45,708 nucleotides of DNA, taken from the NCBI RefSeq assembly GCF_001887355.1, contig NZ_MPIN01000032.1, forward strand, positions 1 to 45,708, given 5' to 3'. Under the pieces are notes generated by a model. It was not told the origin of the DNA. It saw only the letters and a list, made by a program, of their open reading frames with translations, and made no database searches. The position numbers were made by a program, and so were the translations under genes. This DNA is from Cystobacter ferrugineus. Its GTDB lineage: Bacteria > Myxococcota > Myxococcia > Myxococcales > Myxococcaceae. This document shows, one piece after another, positions 7,809 through 17,492 of this stretch; position 1 is the stretch's first letter; each line of letters opens with the position of its first letter.

Positions 7809-9017
7809 ATGGACACGAAAACCGCCCCGGGCCGCTTTGGCCGTTACGGCGGCCGTTACGTGCCGGAGACGTTGGTGCCGGCGCATCAGGAGTTGGAGCT
7901 CGCCTACGCCGAGGCCCAGAAGGATCCGTCCTTCGGCGAGCAGGTGGCTCAGGTGCTGCGCGAGTTCGTCGGGCGCGAGACGCCGCTGACGCCCGCGCGC
8001 CGGCTCACCGCGCTGTGGGGCGGCGCCGAGGTGTGGCTCAAGCGCGAGGACCTGGCGCACACGGGCGCGCATAAAATCAACAACACCATCGGCCAGGTGC
8101 TGCTGGCCAAGCGCATGGGCAAGAAGCGCATCATCGCGGAGACGGGCGCGGGCCAGCACGGCGTGGCCACCGCCACCGCGTGCGCGCTGTTCGGCCTGCC
8201 CTGCGAGGTGTACATGGGCGCGCTGGACGTGGAGCGCCAGTCGCTCAACGTCTTCCGCATGAAGGCCCTGGGCGCCACGGTGCACGCGGTGGAATCGGGC
8301 TCGCGCACCCTCAAGGACGCGATGAACGAGGCCATGCGCGTGTGGGTGGCGCAGATCGAGGACACCCACTACGTCATCGGCAGCGCGGCCGGGCCCCACC
8401 CCTACCCCACCATCGTCCGCGACTTCCAATCCGTCATCGGCAAGGAAGTGCGCACCCAGTCGCTCGTGGCCTTCGGCCAGCTTCCCGACGCCATCATCGC
8501 GTGCATCGGCGGCGGCTCGAACGCCATCGGCATCCTCCACCCCTTCATCGGTGACAAGAACGTGCGGCTGGTGGGCGTGGAGGCCGGTGGCCACGGGCTC
8601 GACTCGGGCCAGCATGGCGCGTCCCTGACGCTGGGCACCGAGGGCGTGCTGCATGGCTCGCGCTCGCTGGTGCTCCAGGACGAGCACGGGCAGATCATGG
8701 AGGCGCACTCCATCTCCGCGGGCCTGGACTACCCGGGCGTGGGGCCGGAGCTGGCGCACCTGGCGAAGACGGGGCGGGTGGAGGTGCGCACCGCCACGGA
8801 CGACGAGGCGCTCAAGGCCTTCTACGAGGTGTGCCGCACCGAGGGCATCCTCCCCGCGCTCGAGTCCTCGCACGCCTTCGCGCGCGCGGGGGAGCTCGCG
8901 CGTGAGCTGGGCAAGGGCAAGTACCTGGTCATCAACTGTTCGGGCCGCGGAGACAAGGACGTGGCCACCATCGCGGCGCGGGGCGTGCCTCCCGCCATCC
9001 GTCTGGAGGGAGCATGA
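7809..9017 (+). CDS. trpB: Tryptophan synthase beta chain
   Basis: The product (402 residues) joins indole and serine to make tryptophan using PLP. The PLP lysine is in HTGAHKINN (Lys89 from the ATG at 7809), with [10 protein letters not shown] and the phosphate loop GGGSNAIG further on. Length is usual for the TrpB1 type that pairs with TrpA. An in-frame GTG at 7794 overlaps the trpF stop and would add five residues. The ATG at 7809 is preferred because GAGGAAG precedes it by about 7 nt and the protein then starts near the conserved [13 protein letters not shown]. The 3' end overlaps trpA by ATGA. Confidence 0.97.
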   Translation: MDTKTAPGRFGRYGGRYVPETLVPAHQELELAYAEAQKDPSFGEQVAQVLREFVGRETPLTPARRLTALWGGAEVWLKREDLAHTGAHKINNTIGQVLLAKRMGKKRIIAETGAGQHGVATATACALFGLPCEVYMGALDVERQSLNVFRMKALGATVHAVESGSRTLKDAMNEAMRVWVAQIEDTHYVIGSAAGPHPYPTIVRDFQSVIGKEVRTQSLVAFGQLPDAIIACIGGGSNAIGILHPFIGDKNVRLVGVEAGGHGLDSGQHGASLTLGTEGVLHGSRSLVLQDEHGQIMEAHSISAGLDYPGVGPELAHLAKTGRVEVRTATDDEALKAFYEVCRTEGILPALESSHAFARAGELARELGKGKYLVINCSGRGDKDVATIAARGVPPAIRLEGA

Positions 9018-9805
9018 GCGGGGCAATCGCGGACGCATTCGCCCGGGCCAAGGCCCGTGGAGAGGGCGCGCTGGTGGCGTACGCCATGGCGGGAGACCCG
9101 GATCTCCCCCGCTCGGTGGACGTGTTCGCCGCGTGCGTGGAGGGAGGCGCGGACATCCTGGAGATCGGCGTGGCGTTCAGCGATCCCATCGCCGACGGCC
9201 CCGTCATCCAGGGCGCGTCCGAGCGGGCGCTCAAGGCCGGCTCCACGCTGCGGCGCGTGCTGGACGAAGTGGTGCCCGCCGTGCGCGAGCGCTGCCCCCA
9301 GACGCCGCTCGTGGTGATGACCTACGTCAACGTCATCATGGCCCTGGGCGAGGAGCGCTACGCGAAGCTCGCCCGGGAGCGCGGCGTGACGGGCACCATC
9401 CTGCCGGACCTGCCTCCCGAGGAGAGCCTCAGCATCCGCGAGGCGTTCGACCGGGAGGGGGTGGATCTCATCCCCCTGTGCGCACCCACCACGTCGCCCA
9501 AGCGCGCGGAGAGCATCGCCAAGGACGCGCGGGGCTTCGTCTACTGCGTGTCGGTGGCGGGAGTGACGGGCATGCGCTCGCAGCTCCCGGCGGACCTGTC
9601 CGGGCGGCTGGAGCTGGTGCGCCGCGTCTCCCCGGTGCCGGTGGTGGCGGGCTTCGGCATCTCCTCGGCCGAGCACGCCCGGGTGGTGGGCGCCCACGCG
9701 GATGGCGTCGTGGTGGGCAGCGCCATCGTGCGCGCCGCCCAGGCGGATGGGCCCTCCGCGGCCCGTCAGGTGTGCGCCGACATCAAGCGCGGCCTCAAGC
9801 GCTGA
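9014..9805 (+). CDS. trpA: Tryptophan synthase alpha chain
   Basis: The product (263 residues) cleaves indole-3-glycerol phosphate to indole, which is channelled to TrpB. The catalytic glutamate is in [20 protein letters not shown] and the aspartate in the same stretch. LPDLPPEES, the mobile loop and the phosphate-binding GFGIS and GVVVGSAIV follow. It is the last gene of the trpDCFBA run. The convergent RND gene ends only 6 bp away, and no hairpin terminator is seen between them. Confidence 0.97.
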   Translation: MSGAIADAFARAKARGEGALVAYAMAGDPDLPRSVDVFAACVEGGADILEIGVAFSDPIADGPVIQGASERALKAGSTLRRVLDEVVPAVRERCPQTPLVVMTYVNVIMALGEERYAKLARERGVTGTILPDLPPEESLSIREAFDREGVDLIPLCAPTTSPKRAESIAKDARGFVYCVSVAGVTGMRSQLPADLSGRLELVRRVSPVPVVAGFGISSAEHARVVGAHADGVVVGSAIVRAAQADGPSAARQVCADIKRGLKR

Positions 9806-9811
9806 CCGCGC

Positions 9812-12295
9812 TCAGGTGGTGGACCGGACGTCTTCCTCCGACTCCACCACCTCGGGCAGTGGAAGGGCGGACAACACGCTCTCGCCGTCCGCCATGTCCG
9901 GCTTGCGGCGCTCCAGCAGCGCGAGCAGCGCGGGGAAGAGCACCGTCGTCCCCAGGAACGAGCAGCCCACGCCCAGCAGAGCCAGCTCTCCGATGGAGTG
10001 CAGCCCCGGGTGGCGCGCCGTGAGCAGCGCGCCGTAGCCCGCCGCGTTGGAGAGCGTGGCCACCACCGCCGCCACGCCCGTGGTGCGCACCACGTGGGAC
10101 AGCGAGCCCGGCCCCTCCTCGCGGTAGCGGTGGTAGAGGTGCACCGCGTTGTCCACGGCGATGGCCAGCAGGTTGGGCAGCACCACGGCGTTGATGAAGT
10201 TGAGCTTGAGCCCGTACAGGTGCATCGCCGCCGGCAGGCACGCGAGCCCCAGGTACAGCGGCCCCGCCACCAGCCCCGCCCGGCGCAGGCTGCGCAGGCT
10301 CAGGGTGATCATCGCGAACACCGCCAGGCCCGCCGCGAGCAGCAGCCAGGGGCCGTCCTTCTCCACCAGATCGAAGATGCGGTAGGCGATGAGGTTCGAG
10401 TCGAGCACCCGCACCTCCAGGCCCCGCTCCCGAGCCACCTCGCGCAGCTCGTCCATCTGCGCGCCGAAGCGGTGCAGCGCGTCCGTGTCGGAGAGGGACT
10501 CGTTCTTGAAGGCCATCACGAAGCTGCCCTCGCCATCCAGCGCGGTGAAGCGGCGGCGCACCTCCGCGGGCAACGCCTCCACCCCATAGGGCCTGGCCGC
10601 GAGCAGCGCCTCCAACCGCTCGAGCGCGGGGCGCACCTTCTCCGACTCCCGGGCGATCTCGGGCAGTCCCTCCACGAAGGTGCGCAGGGCGGCGCGCTCG
10701 GCCTCCACGTCCGCGCCCGTGCGCGGCAGGAAGTCACCGAGCGAGGCCACCTCCGAGAAGATGCGGTCCTCGCCATGACGGGCCTCCAGCTCGCGCAGCG
10801 CGCTCGCGAGCCGCTCCGCCTGGGCCACGTCCGGCGTGAGGAACACCGTGGGCGCGTGGCGCCGTCCGAGCTGGGAGATGATGTGGTCGTCCAGCCGGGT
10901 GGCGGCGAACTCCCCGCGCAGCTTGCGCATGTCGGGCTCGAAGCCGATGGACCCCGCCACCGACGCCGAGTACGCGACGAGCGCGCACACACCGACCACC
11001 AAGGCCACCAGCAAGGACCGGGGCACGGGCCCCCGCGGCGGACGCGGAGGCCGGGCCGGCAGGGGCTGCGCGGCGCGCAGGGGCCGCAGCCGCTCGGCCA
11101 GGGCGATGAGCGAGGGGCCCACCAGGTACGTGGCCAGCACCGTGGACAACACGCCCGCGGCGGCGATCCACCCGAACTGGGCGAAGGCCTGGAACTCGGC
11201 GAGCGTGAGCGCGGCGAAGGCGGCGGCGTTGGTGCTGGCCGACGTCAGCGCGCCCGCCCACGTGCCCAGCACCGCCTCGCGCAGGGCCGCCTCGGCGGGC
11301 AGCCCCCGGCGCTCCTCGGCGTAGCGCATCGCCAGGTGCAGGCCGTACTCGATGCCCAGGCCAATGAGGATGGCCACGAGGAAGCCGGTGATGATGTTGA
11401 GATAGCCGATGGTCACCTGCACCATCGCGAACGTGACGAGCAGGCCCACGCCCACGGGCGCCCCCACCACCAGCAGCGCCGTGAGGCGCCGGCACGACAC
11501 GGCCACGATGAGCGCCGCGATGATGCCCGACAGCAGCGAGGCGCGCGTGAGGTCCTCGCGCATCCGCCGGTCCTCCTCCAGCCGCAGCACGTGGGCGCCC
11601 GTCGCGTCCGTCTTCACGCCGGGGAAGCCCCGCGCCACCTCGGCGCTCGTCTCCCGCACGCGCGTCACCAGCCGCTGGGCGAACACCAGGTCTCCCGCCA
11701 GCCCCGACGGCTTCACGAAGAGGTACAGCTCCCGCCCATCCGGAGAACTCAGGTACTCGCTCACCCCCAGCGTCGGCGAGTGCCGGCGGGCGATCTCCTC
11801 GAACGACGGGGGCGGCTTGCTCTGCGCTCCCAGGTCCACGTAGAGGGGGTTGGCGGCGCGCTTGTGCTGCCGCACCGCCTCCTGGAGGTCCTCGCGCAGC
11901 GCCTTGAGCCTGGGCGCGGAGAGCAACAAGAGGGCCCGGTCCGTGAAGAAGCGCGTGTCGTAGCGGTACTCGACGTAGCGCACCTCCTCCAGCGCCTCGA
12001 GCCGGGGCGCCAGCACCTGGGCGAAGCGGCGCAGCTCCTCGGGGGCGGCCCCCATGGCGCGCAGGACGAGGTACCCGTCGCCCCCGGCCTTCCGGGACAC
12101 GGCCTCCAGGTCGCGCACCTCCACGGTATTCGCCGGGAGCAGTTCCACGAACGAGCCATGGAAGCCCAGGCGCGAGGCCAGCAGCCCCGCCAGCAGCGCC
12201 ACGACCAGGACTCCCGCGAGCACCCGCCCGGGGTGCCGGTAGGACAACCGGGTGAAGTGCTCCATCCCCTCGCGGACATCCACTCGAAAGCGCAC
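9812..12295 (-). CDS. RND/MMPL superfamily transporter, inner membrane
   Basis: The product is about 827 residues with the duplicated RND plan: an N-terminal helix, a periplasmic domain (about residues 45-255), a five-helix block, a second helix and periplasmic domain, and a second helix block. Family marks are GLGIEYGLHLAMRY (about 311-324) and AIAVDNAVHLYHRY (about 711-724), the places where the proton-relay acidic residues lie. It most resembles the MMPL/HpnN-type lipid exporters rather than drug-efflux pumps; hopanoid or other lipid transport is only a suggestion, as no such synthesis genes are nearby. The start is uncertain: a GTG at 12295 with GAGGAG only 2 nt away, or an ATG ten codons later. 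It converges on trpA. Confidence 0.85.
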   Translation of the reverse strand: MRFRVDVREGMEHFTRLSYRHPGRVLAGVLVVALLAGLLASRLGFHGSFVELLPANTVEVRDLEAVSRKAGGDGYLVLRAMGAAPEELRRFAQVLAPRLEALEEVRYVEYRYDTRFFTDRALLLLSAPRLKALREDLQEAVRQHKRAANPLYVDLGAQSKPPPSFEEIARRHSPTLGVSEYLSSPDGRELYLFVKPSGLAGDLVFAQRLVTRVRETSAEVARGFPGVKTDATGAHVLRLEEDRRMREDLTRASLLSGIIAALIVAVSCRRLTALLVVGAPVGVGLLVTFAMVQVTIGYLNIITGFLVAILIGLGIEYGLHLAMRYAEERRGLPAEAALREAVLGTWAGALTSASTNAAAFAALTLAEFQAFAQFGWIAAAGVLSTVLATYLVGPSLIALAERLRPLRAAQPLPARPPRPPRGPVPRSLLVALVVGVCALVAYSASVAGSIGFEPDMRKLRGEFAATRLDDHIISQLGRRHAPTVFLTPDVAQAERLASALRELEARHGEDRIFSEVASLGDFLPRTGADVEAERAALRTFVEGLPEIARESEKVRPALERLEALLAARPYGVEALPAEVRRRFTALDGEGSFVMAFKNESLSDTDALHRFGAQMDELREVARERGLEVRVLDSNLIAYRIFDLVEKDGPWLLLAAGLAVFAMITLSLRSLRRAGLVAGPLYLGLACLPAAMHLYGLKLNFINAVVLPNLLAIAVDNAVHLYHRYREEGPGSLSHVVRTTGVAAVVATLSNAAGYGALLTARHPGLHSIGELALLGVGCSFLGTTVLFPALLALLERRKPDMADGESVLSALPLPEVVESEEDVRSTT

Positions 12296-12464
12296 GACTC
12301 CTCACAGATGATGGGTGGGCCCCGGCTCTGGCACACGGCTGCTACCGCGTTGTGTCATGAATGACTCCGGGCCCCAAGAGCCCAGGTCTTCCGTTAATAC
12401 TTCTTAAAACCCAAGCTCGCCTGCCTGCTCCTCCCCCCCGGAGCCACCCCCCTCGAGGTCCACG

Positions 12465-13064
12465 ATGAATCAGTCCCCGCCGCTGGTCGTAATCGTCCGC
12501 CATGGAGAAACCGCCTGGAGCCGCACCGGCCACCACACGGGCCGCACGGACCTGCCCCTGCTGGAGGAAGGGCGGCAGATGGCGCTCAAGCTGCGCGAGC
12601 CCCTGCGCCAGTGGGACTTCGCCACCATATGGACCAGCCCCCTGCGCCGGGCGATCGACACGTGCGAGCTGGCCAACCAGGGCCACGGCGCCGAGCAGCG
12701 CGCGGACCTGACGGAGTGGGACTACGGCACCTTCGAGGGCAAGACCAAGGCGGAGATCCGCGCCCTGGATCCGGACTGGAGCATCTGGAAGAAGGGCGTG
12801 CCGGGCGGAGAGAAGCTCAAGGACGTGGGCCTGCGCGCCGACCGCATCATCGCCGGCATCCACAAGGCCAAGGGCCCGGTGCTCCTCTTCTCCCACGGCC
12901 ACCTGCTGCGCGTGCTCACCGCGCGCTGGCTGGGCCTGGCACCCGCCGACGGACGCCTCTTCGTGCTGGGCACCGGCTCCATCAGCGTGCTCTCCGTCCA
13001 CGCGGATGACGCCAGCCAGCCCGTCATCCAGCGCTGGAACGACACGCACCACCTGAACAAGTGA
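12465..13064 (+). CDS. Histidine phosphatase family (phosphoglycerate mutase-like) protein
   Basis: The product has 199 residues with the phosphohistidine motif VIVRHGETAWSRTGHHTGRTD near the N-terminus, SPLRRAIDTCELA in the middle, EWDYGTFEGKTKAEI, and the second catalytic histidine in LLFSHGHLLRVLTARWLGL. This is the pattern of small cytosolic acid phosphatases (PhoE/GpmB/CobC-like), which remove phosphate from sugars, nucleotides or cofactors; the substrate is not evident. GAGG lies about 8 nt before the ATG. The gene is divergent from the RND gene, with a 169-bp gap that includes a small palindrome GTCATGAATGAC at 12354-12365. Confidence 0.9.
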   Translation: MNQSPPLVVIVRHGETAWSRTGHHTGRTDLPLLEEGRQMALKLREPLRQWDFATIWTSPLRRAIDTCELANQGHGAEQRADLTEWDYGTFEGKTKAEIRALDPDWSIWKKGVPGGEKLKDVGLRADRIIAGIHKAKGPVLLFSHGHLLRVLTARWLGLAPADGRLFVLGTGSISVLSVHADDASQPVIQRWNDTHHLNK

Positions 13065-13129
13065 GCTTCCGGGGCGGCCCCGCCGTCCCCTTGCGCCTCG
13101 AAGACGCGCCCTGTTACAAGCGCGCCTTC

Positions 13130-14605
13130 ATGTCGATATTGCGAGTCAATTTCAACTCCGGCTCCATTCCCCTCCTACTGCTGGCGCTGCTGGGGGCGTG
13201 TGGAGAGAGGGAGGTGGACACCGAGGCGCCTCGCATCACGCTCACCACACCGCGGGACGCGTCACGCGTGGCGCTCGCGCGCTTCCAGGTGGCGGGCACG
13301 GTGGAGGATGACTCGGGGCTCGCGGAGCTGAGCTGGCGGCTCAACGAGGACGAGCCGGTGGCGCTCGGCGCGGAGGGAGGGGAGCGCCAGGGGCTGGACT
13401 TCGAGCTCCAGCCGCGTCCGGGCCGCAACCTCCTGGTGGTGCACGCACGCGACACGCGGGGCAACGAGGCGGAGACCTCGGTGAGCTTCACCTTCGGCAA
13501 CCAGACGGGCGCGGGAGCGCTGCACGGCGGCGCGGTGCGCGACGGCATCCTCTATACCTGGGGACGCAACAACCGGGGGCAGCTCGGGCTCGGGAGCACC
13601 GCGGGCAGCAAGTCCCCGGTGAAGGTGGAGGGACTCGCGGACGTGGCCGCCATCGCCTTCGCCCAGAACAACTCCCTGGCGATTCAACGGGACGGCTCGG
13701 TGTGGACGTGGGGAGACAACGCGAGCGGCCAGCTCGGCCAGGCGGCCCCCGGCGCCTCCGACACGACGATGCGACGGGTGCCCACGCGCGTGCCCGGCAT
13801 CTCCGACGCGGTGGCCGCCGCGGTGGGCTACAGGCACATGCTGGTGCTGCACCGGGACGGGCACGTGTCCGCCTTCGGCGAGAACAACAACGGCCAGCTC
13901 GGCGACGGCACCACCACGGATCGGCACTTCCCCGTGCCCGTCCCCGGGCTCACCGACGTCGTCCGGGTCATCGGCGGCTCGCAGCACTCGGCCGCGGTGC
14001 GCCGCGACGGCACCGTCTGGGTGTGGGGCAACAATACCTACGGCAACCTCGGACTCGGCACCCAGGACGGCGAGTCCCACCCCACGCCCACGCGCGTGCC
14101 CGGCCTCACCGGCGTGGTGGACCTCGCCAACGGGCGCGACCACCTGCTCGCTCTGCACGAGGACGGCACGGTGTCCGCCTGGGGCCTCAACGCCAGCGGC
14201 CAGCTCGGCGATGGACAGGTGGGCGCGGAGGACCAGCGCAATAGCCCCGTCCGGGTCCAGGGCCTCACGGACGCCACGGACGTCTTCGCCCAGGGCACCA
14301 TGAGCTTCGCCCTCCGGCGCGATGGCACGCTGTGGGGCTGGGGCGAGAACGTCAATGGACAGCTCGGCTCGGGAGACACCACCCGGGCCTCCGTGCCCAC
14401 CACCCCCGTGCTGCTGCGCGTGGTGCCCCAGGAACCCCTCACCGGCCTGGACGACGTGAGCCCCGGCGCCACCCATGTCATCGCCCACCACCGGGACGGG
14501 CCGCTGTTCGCCTGGGGCTGGAGCCTGGAGGGCTCGCTGGGCGGTGGCCCGGACCTGTTGGAGCAATGGTCCTATCCCCTGCCCCATCAGGTGGTGTTGC
14601 CATGA
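13130..14605 (+). CDS. RCC1-repeat (seven-bladed propeller) lipoprotein with Ig-like N-terminal domain
   Basis: The product has 491 residues from the ATG at 13130, which places a signal peptide with lipobox LLGAC (Cys24) at the start; an upstream in-frame start at 13061 would bury it. Residues 30-125 form a bacterial Ig-like fold (DTEAPRITLTTPRDAS to DTRGNEAETSVSFTFG). After it come seven RCC1 repeats with the mark WGxNxxGQLG: YTWGRNNRGQLGLG, WTWGDNASGQLG, SAFGENNNGQLGDG, WVWGNNTYGNLGLG, SAWGLNASGQLGDG, WGWGENVNGQLGSG and FAWGWSLEGSLGGG. This gives a beta-propeller held on a membrane, probably the outer one (Gly at +2), as a binding or scaffold surface. It is coupled by ATGA to a paralogue and then to a di-heme enzyme. 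A weak promoter candidate (TTGCGC at 13091) precedes it. Confidence 0.85.
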   Translation: MSILRVNFNSGSIPLLLLALLGACGEREVDTEAPRITLTTPRDASRVALARFQVAGTVEDDSGLAELSWRLNEDEPVALGAEGGERQGLDFELQPRPGRNLLVVHARDTRGNEAETSVSFTFGNQTGAGALHGGAVRDGILYTWGRNNRGQLGLGSTAGSKSPVKVEGLADVAAIAFAQNNSLAIQRDGSVWTWGDNASGQLGQAAPGASDTTMRRVPTRVPGISDAVAAAVGYRHMLVLHRDGHVSAFGENNNGQLGDGTTTDRHFPVPVPGLTDVVRVIGGSQHSAAVRRDGTVWVWGNNTYGNLGLGTQDGESHPTPTRVPGLTGVVDLANGRDHLLALHEDGTVSAWGLNASGQLGDGQVGAEDQRNSPVRVQGLTDATDVFAQGTMSFALRRDGTLWGWGENVNGQLGSGDTTRASVPTTPVLLRVVPQEPLTGLDDVSPGATHVIAHHRDGPLFAWGWSLEGSLGGGPDLLEQWSYPLPHQVVLP

Positions 14606-16032
14606 GCCCACGAGCCGCCCGCCGCGCCGGAAGCCTGCTGCTCGCGCTGAGCGCCATCGCCTGTGGCCAGGAGCCCACGCCCCCGGCTCCGCCCGCGCCC
14701 GACACCCAGGCACCCCACGTGCGCATCCTCTCCCCCGCCGAGGGGCAGGACGTCGCCGCCTTCCAGGTACATGTCCGGGGAGCGCTCGAGGATGACCAGG
14801 GCGTGGTGCGCTCCTCCTGGTCCCTCAATGGCGCGCCTCCCGTGGACTTCACGCCCTCGGCGGTCTTCACCCTCGGAGGCCGCCCGCTGCCGGGCACCAA
14901 CCACCTGCGCGTGGAGGCCGTGGACGCGGCGGGCAACACGGGGGTGGCCGAGGTGCGCTTCTCGTGGGGCACCTCGCTCGCCGCGGGACTGTCGCACTCG
15001 GCGGCCCTGCGCGATGGCCAGCTCTTCACCTGGGGCGGCAATGACGCGGGGCAACTGGGACGCCCGGACGCCGGGAACGCGCCCCACCCCCTTCCCGTCC
15101 CGGGGCTCGCTCCGGTGCGCGCGGTGGTGGCCGGTCCCTCCTCGACCCTCGTCCTCGGGGAGGACGGCGGCGCATGGGCCTGGGGCACGCTGCCCTCGGG
15201 ACTCGTCCCGGCACGGCAGGCGCCCTCCACGCCCACCCGCGTGGAGAGTCCCGGCCCCGTGGTGGACGCGGCGCTCGGCACGAGCCATGCCCTGCTGCTG
15301 CTCGCCGACGGCACGGTGCTCGCGGTGGGGAGCAACACGGCGGGACAACTGGGGCTCGGCTCGACCGCGCCCGTGAAGGCCCCCACGCCCGTGCCCGGCC
15401 TGTCGGACATCGTCCGCGTGGCCGTGGGCACCGCGCACTCCGTGGCGCTGCGCCGCGATGGCACCGTCTTCACGTGGGGCGACAATGGCGATGGGCAGCT
15501 CGGCAACGGAGAGCTGGATGACGCGCCCCACCCCGAGCCCCTGGAGGTGGCGCACCTGGGCCACGTGGTGGACATCGCGTCGGGGAGGGATCACGTGCTG
15601 GCGCTCGGCGCGGATGGCCGCGTGCGGGCGTGGGGCCTGGGCATGTCGGGACAGCTCGGCCATGGCAGGAGCGGGATGCTCGGCAGCCGGGCCCAACCCG
15701 TGGAGGTGCTGGAGGTGACGGACGCGGTGGCCGTGTCCGCCCAGGCCAACGTCGGCTTCGCGCTCTCGGCCTCGGGGACGCTCTGGGCGTGGGGGCAGAA
15801 CTCCAACGCGCAGCTCGGGGACGGCACCCTCGCGGAGCGGCCGAGGCCCGTCCGGGTCCAGGGGCTCGGGCCCGCGCGCGCCATGACGGCGGCTCCCCTG
15901 CACACGCTCGCCTGGACCCGGGAAGGCCACTGCCTCGCCTGGGGCGCCAACCACGACGGACAGCTCGGCGCGAGCCTGCCCTCCGAAGGTTCTCCCCGCT
16001 CTCCCACTCCCCTCCCGGTGGTCTTCCCATGA
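14602..16032 (+). CDS. Second RCC1-repeat lipoprotein with Ig-like N-terminal domain
   Basis: The product has 476 residues and is a tandem paralogue of the gene before it. The signal peptide ends in a lipobox SAIAC (Cys21), followed by a short proline-rich linker. An Ig-like domain runs from DTQAPHVRILSPAEG to AAGNTGVAEVRFSWG. Repeats with WGxNxxGQLG follow: FTWGGNDAGQLG, WAWGTLPSGLVP (degenerate), LAVGSNTAGQLGLG, FTWGDNGDGQLGNG, RAWGLGMSGQLGHG, WAWGQNSNAQLGDG and LAWGANHDGQLGA. Blade two has lost the consensus, unlike in the first copy. The start overlaps the previous stop (ATGA), and the end overlaps the di-heme gene in the same way, so all three are translated together. The ligand is unknown. 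Confidence 0.85.
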   Translation: MSPRAARRAGSLLLALSAIACGQEPTPPAPPAPDTQAPHVRILSPAEGQDVAAFQVHVRGALEDDQGVVRSSWSLNGAPPVDFTPSAVFTLGGRPLPGTNHLRVEAVDAAGNTGVAEVRFSWGTSLAAGLSHSAALRDGQLFTWGGNDAGQLGRPDAGNAPHPLPVPGLAPVRAVVAGPSSTLVLGEDGGAWAWGTLPSGLVPARQAPSTPTRVESPGPVVDAALGTSHALLLLADGTVLAVGSNTAGQLGLGSTAPVKAPTPVPGLSDIVRVAVGTAHSVALRRDGTVFTWGDNGDGQLGNGELDDAPHPEPLEVAHLGHVVDIASGRDHVLALGADGRVRAWGLGMSGQLGHGRSGMLGSRAQPVEVLEVTDAVAVSAQANVGFALSASGTLWAWGQNSNAQLGDGTLAERPRPVRVQGLGPARAMTAAPLHTLAWTREGHCLAWGANHDGQLGASLPSEGSPRSPTPLPVVFP

Positions 16033-17447
16033 AACCCACGCACGCACTCGTCACCGCCGGCTGGGGTCTGCTCGCCGCGTGTGGCCCGACCTCGCGGGCA
16101 CCGGACGAGGACCCCAACCCGAGCCATGCGGTGGTGGAAGCCGGCGAGGAGCGGCCCGGAGGCGGAGCCACGGTCCAGGACACGAGCGCACAGGCCTTCT
16201 CGCGCCCCGCGCCCTCACTCCCCCTCGCACGGCTGTCCGCGTTCGGCGCGGGGGAAGCCCTGTTCGAGGCGGACTGGTTCGCGGCGCCCAACTCGAGGGA
16301 GGACCGCGATGGCCTCGGGCCGCTCTTCAACTCCGTGTCCTGCGAGGCGTGCCACTTCCAGAACGGACGCGGTGCCCCACCCCAGGGCGCCGAGCAGCCC
16401 ACGGTCTCGCTGCTCTTGCGCCTGAGCGTGCCCGGCGGGGGCGAGCATGGGGGGCCCCGGCCCGAGCCCACCTATGGGGATCAGCTCCAGACGCGGGCGA
16501 TCTCCGGAGTGCCCGCCGAGGGACGCGCCACGCTCACCTGGGAGGAGCGCTCGGGCACCTTCGCGGATGGAGAGCCCTGGACGTTGCGCGCGCCCATCTA
16601 TGTCCTCTCGCGGCTCGCCCACGGGCCGCTGGCCACGGACACGCGCCTCTCCCCGCGGGTGGCACAGCCGCTGGTGGGGCCGGGGTTGCTCGCGGCCGTG
16701 CCCGAGGAGCGCCTCCTCGAATGGGCGGATCCCGAGGACGCGGATGGAGACGGCATCTCCGGGCGGCCCAACCGGGTGTGGAGCGTGCGCCGGGGTCGGT
16801 GGGAGCCAGGCCGCTTCGGCTGGAAGGCCAACCAGCCCGACCTGGAGCAGCAGAACGCCGCGGCCATGAAGGGAGACCTCGGCATCACCTCGCCGCTCTT
16901 CCCCACCGAGTCCTGTACCGCCGCGCAGGCCACCTGCCTCTCGGCCGCCTCCGGCGGAGCCCCCGAGCTGGACGAGGGCAAGCTGGCCGCCCTCACCGCC
17001 TATACGGCCGCGCTCGCCGTCCCCGCCCGCCGCGGGCATGACCAGCCCCACGTACTCCAGGGCAAGGACGTCTTCCACCGCGTGGGCTGCGCCCGCTGCC
17101 ACCGGCCCTCGCTCGAGACGGGAGAGGTGGAAGGCCGCCCGGAGCTCTCCCACCAGCGGTTGTGGCCCTACTCGGACCTGCTCCTGCACGACCTGGGAGA
17201 TGCGCTCGCCGACGGCTACGACGACTTCCTCGCCACTGGCAACGAATGGCGCACGCCCCCGCTGTGGGGCCTCGGCCTGACGCGCACCGTCAGCGGCCAC
17301 ACGCGCCTGCTCCATGATGGCCGGGCCCGCACGGTGCTCGAGGCCATCCTCTGGCACGGCGGCGAGGCCCAGGCCGCCCGCGACGCGGTGCTCCGCCTGT
17401 CCCGCGCCGAGCGCGACGCCCTCCTCGCCTTCCTCGACTCGCTCTGA
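16029..17447 (+). CDS. Di-heme oxidoreductase (DHOR family), lipoprotein, copy A
   Basis: The product has 472 residues. The signal peptide has a lipobox LLAAC (Cys18). There are two c-type heme sites: CEACH at 105-109 and CARCH at 354-358. DADGDGISG (about 237-245) looks like a calcium-binding loop. GRFGWKANQP, GDLGITSPLFP and TPPLWGLGL are hallmarks of the DHOR family (often annotated as thiol oxidoreductase), which is distantly related to MauG and di-heme peroxidases and commonly found beside imelysins. It presumably does redox chemistry in the periplasm or at the cell surface; the substrate is unknown. It is coupled to the RCC1 lipoprotein upstream (ATGA) and ends 99 bp before the imelysin gene, with a promoter in the gap. 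Confidence 0.88.
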   Translation: MKPTHALVTAGWGLLAACGPTSRAPDEDPNPSHAVVEAGEERPGGGATVQDTSAQAFSRPAPSLPLARLSAFGAGEALFEADWFAAPNSREDRDGLGPLFNSVSCEACHFQNGRGAPPQGAEQPTVSLLLRLSVPGGGEHGGPRPEPTYGDQLQTRAISGVPAEGRATLTWEERSGTFADGEPWTLRAPIYVLSRLAHGPLATDTRLSPRVAQPLVGPGLLAAVPEERLLEWADPEDADGDGISGRPNRVWSVRRGRWEPGRFGWKANQPDLEQQNAAAMKGDLGITSPLFPTESCTAAQATCLSAASGGAPELDEGKLAALTAYTAALAVPARRGHDQPHVLQGKDVFHRVGCARCHRPSLETGEVEGRPELSHQRLWPYSDLLLHDLGDALADGYDDFLATGNEWRTPPLWGLGLTRTVSGHTRLLHDGRARTVLEAILWHGGEAQAARDAVLRLSRAERDALLAFLDSL

Positions 17448-17492
17448 GCGGCGCCGGCACCGCGTGCCCCGGAATGCTTGGGGACCCACGTT

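Noticed and set aside
9806-9811. Shared terminator between the convergent trpA and RND genes
   Set aside because: Only 6 bp separate the stops and no stem with a T-run is present.
12328-12346. Sigma-54-like promoter (TGGCAC ... TGCT) upstream of the histidine phosphatase gene
   Set aside because: The spacing between the GG and GC elements is 9 nt instead of the required 10.
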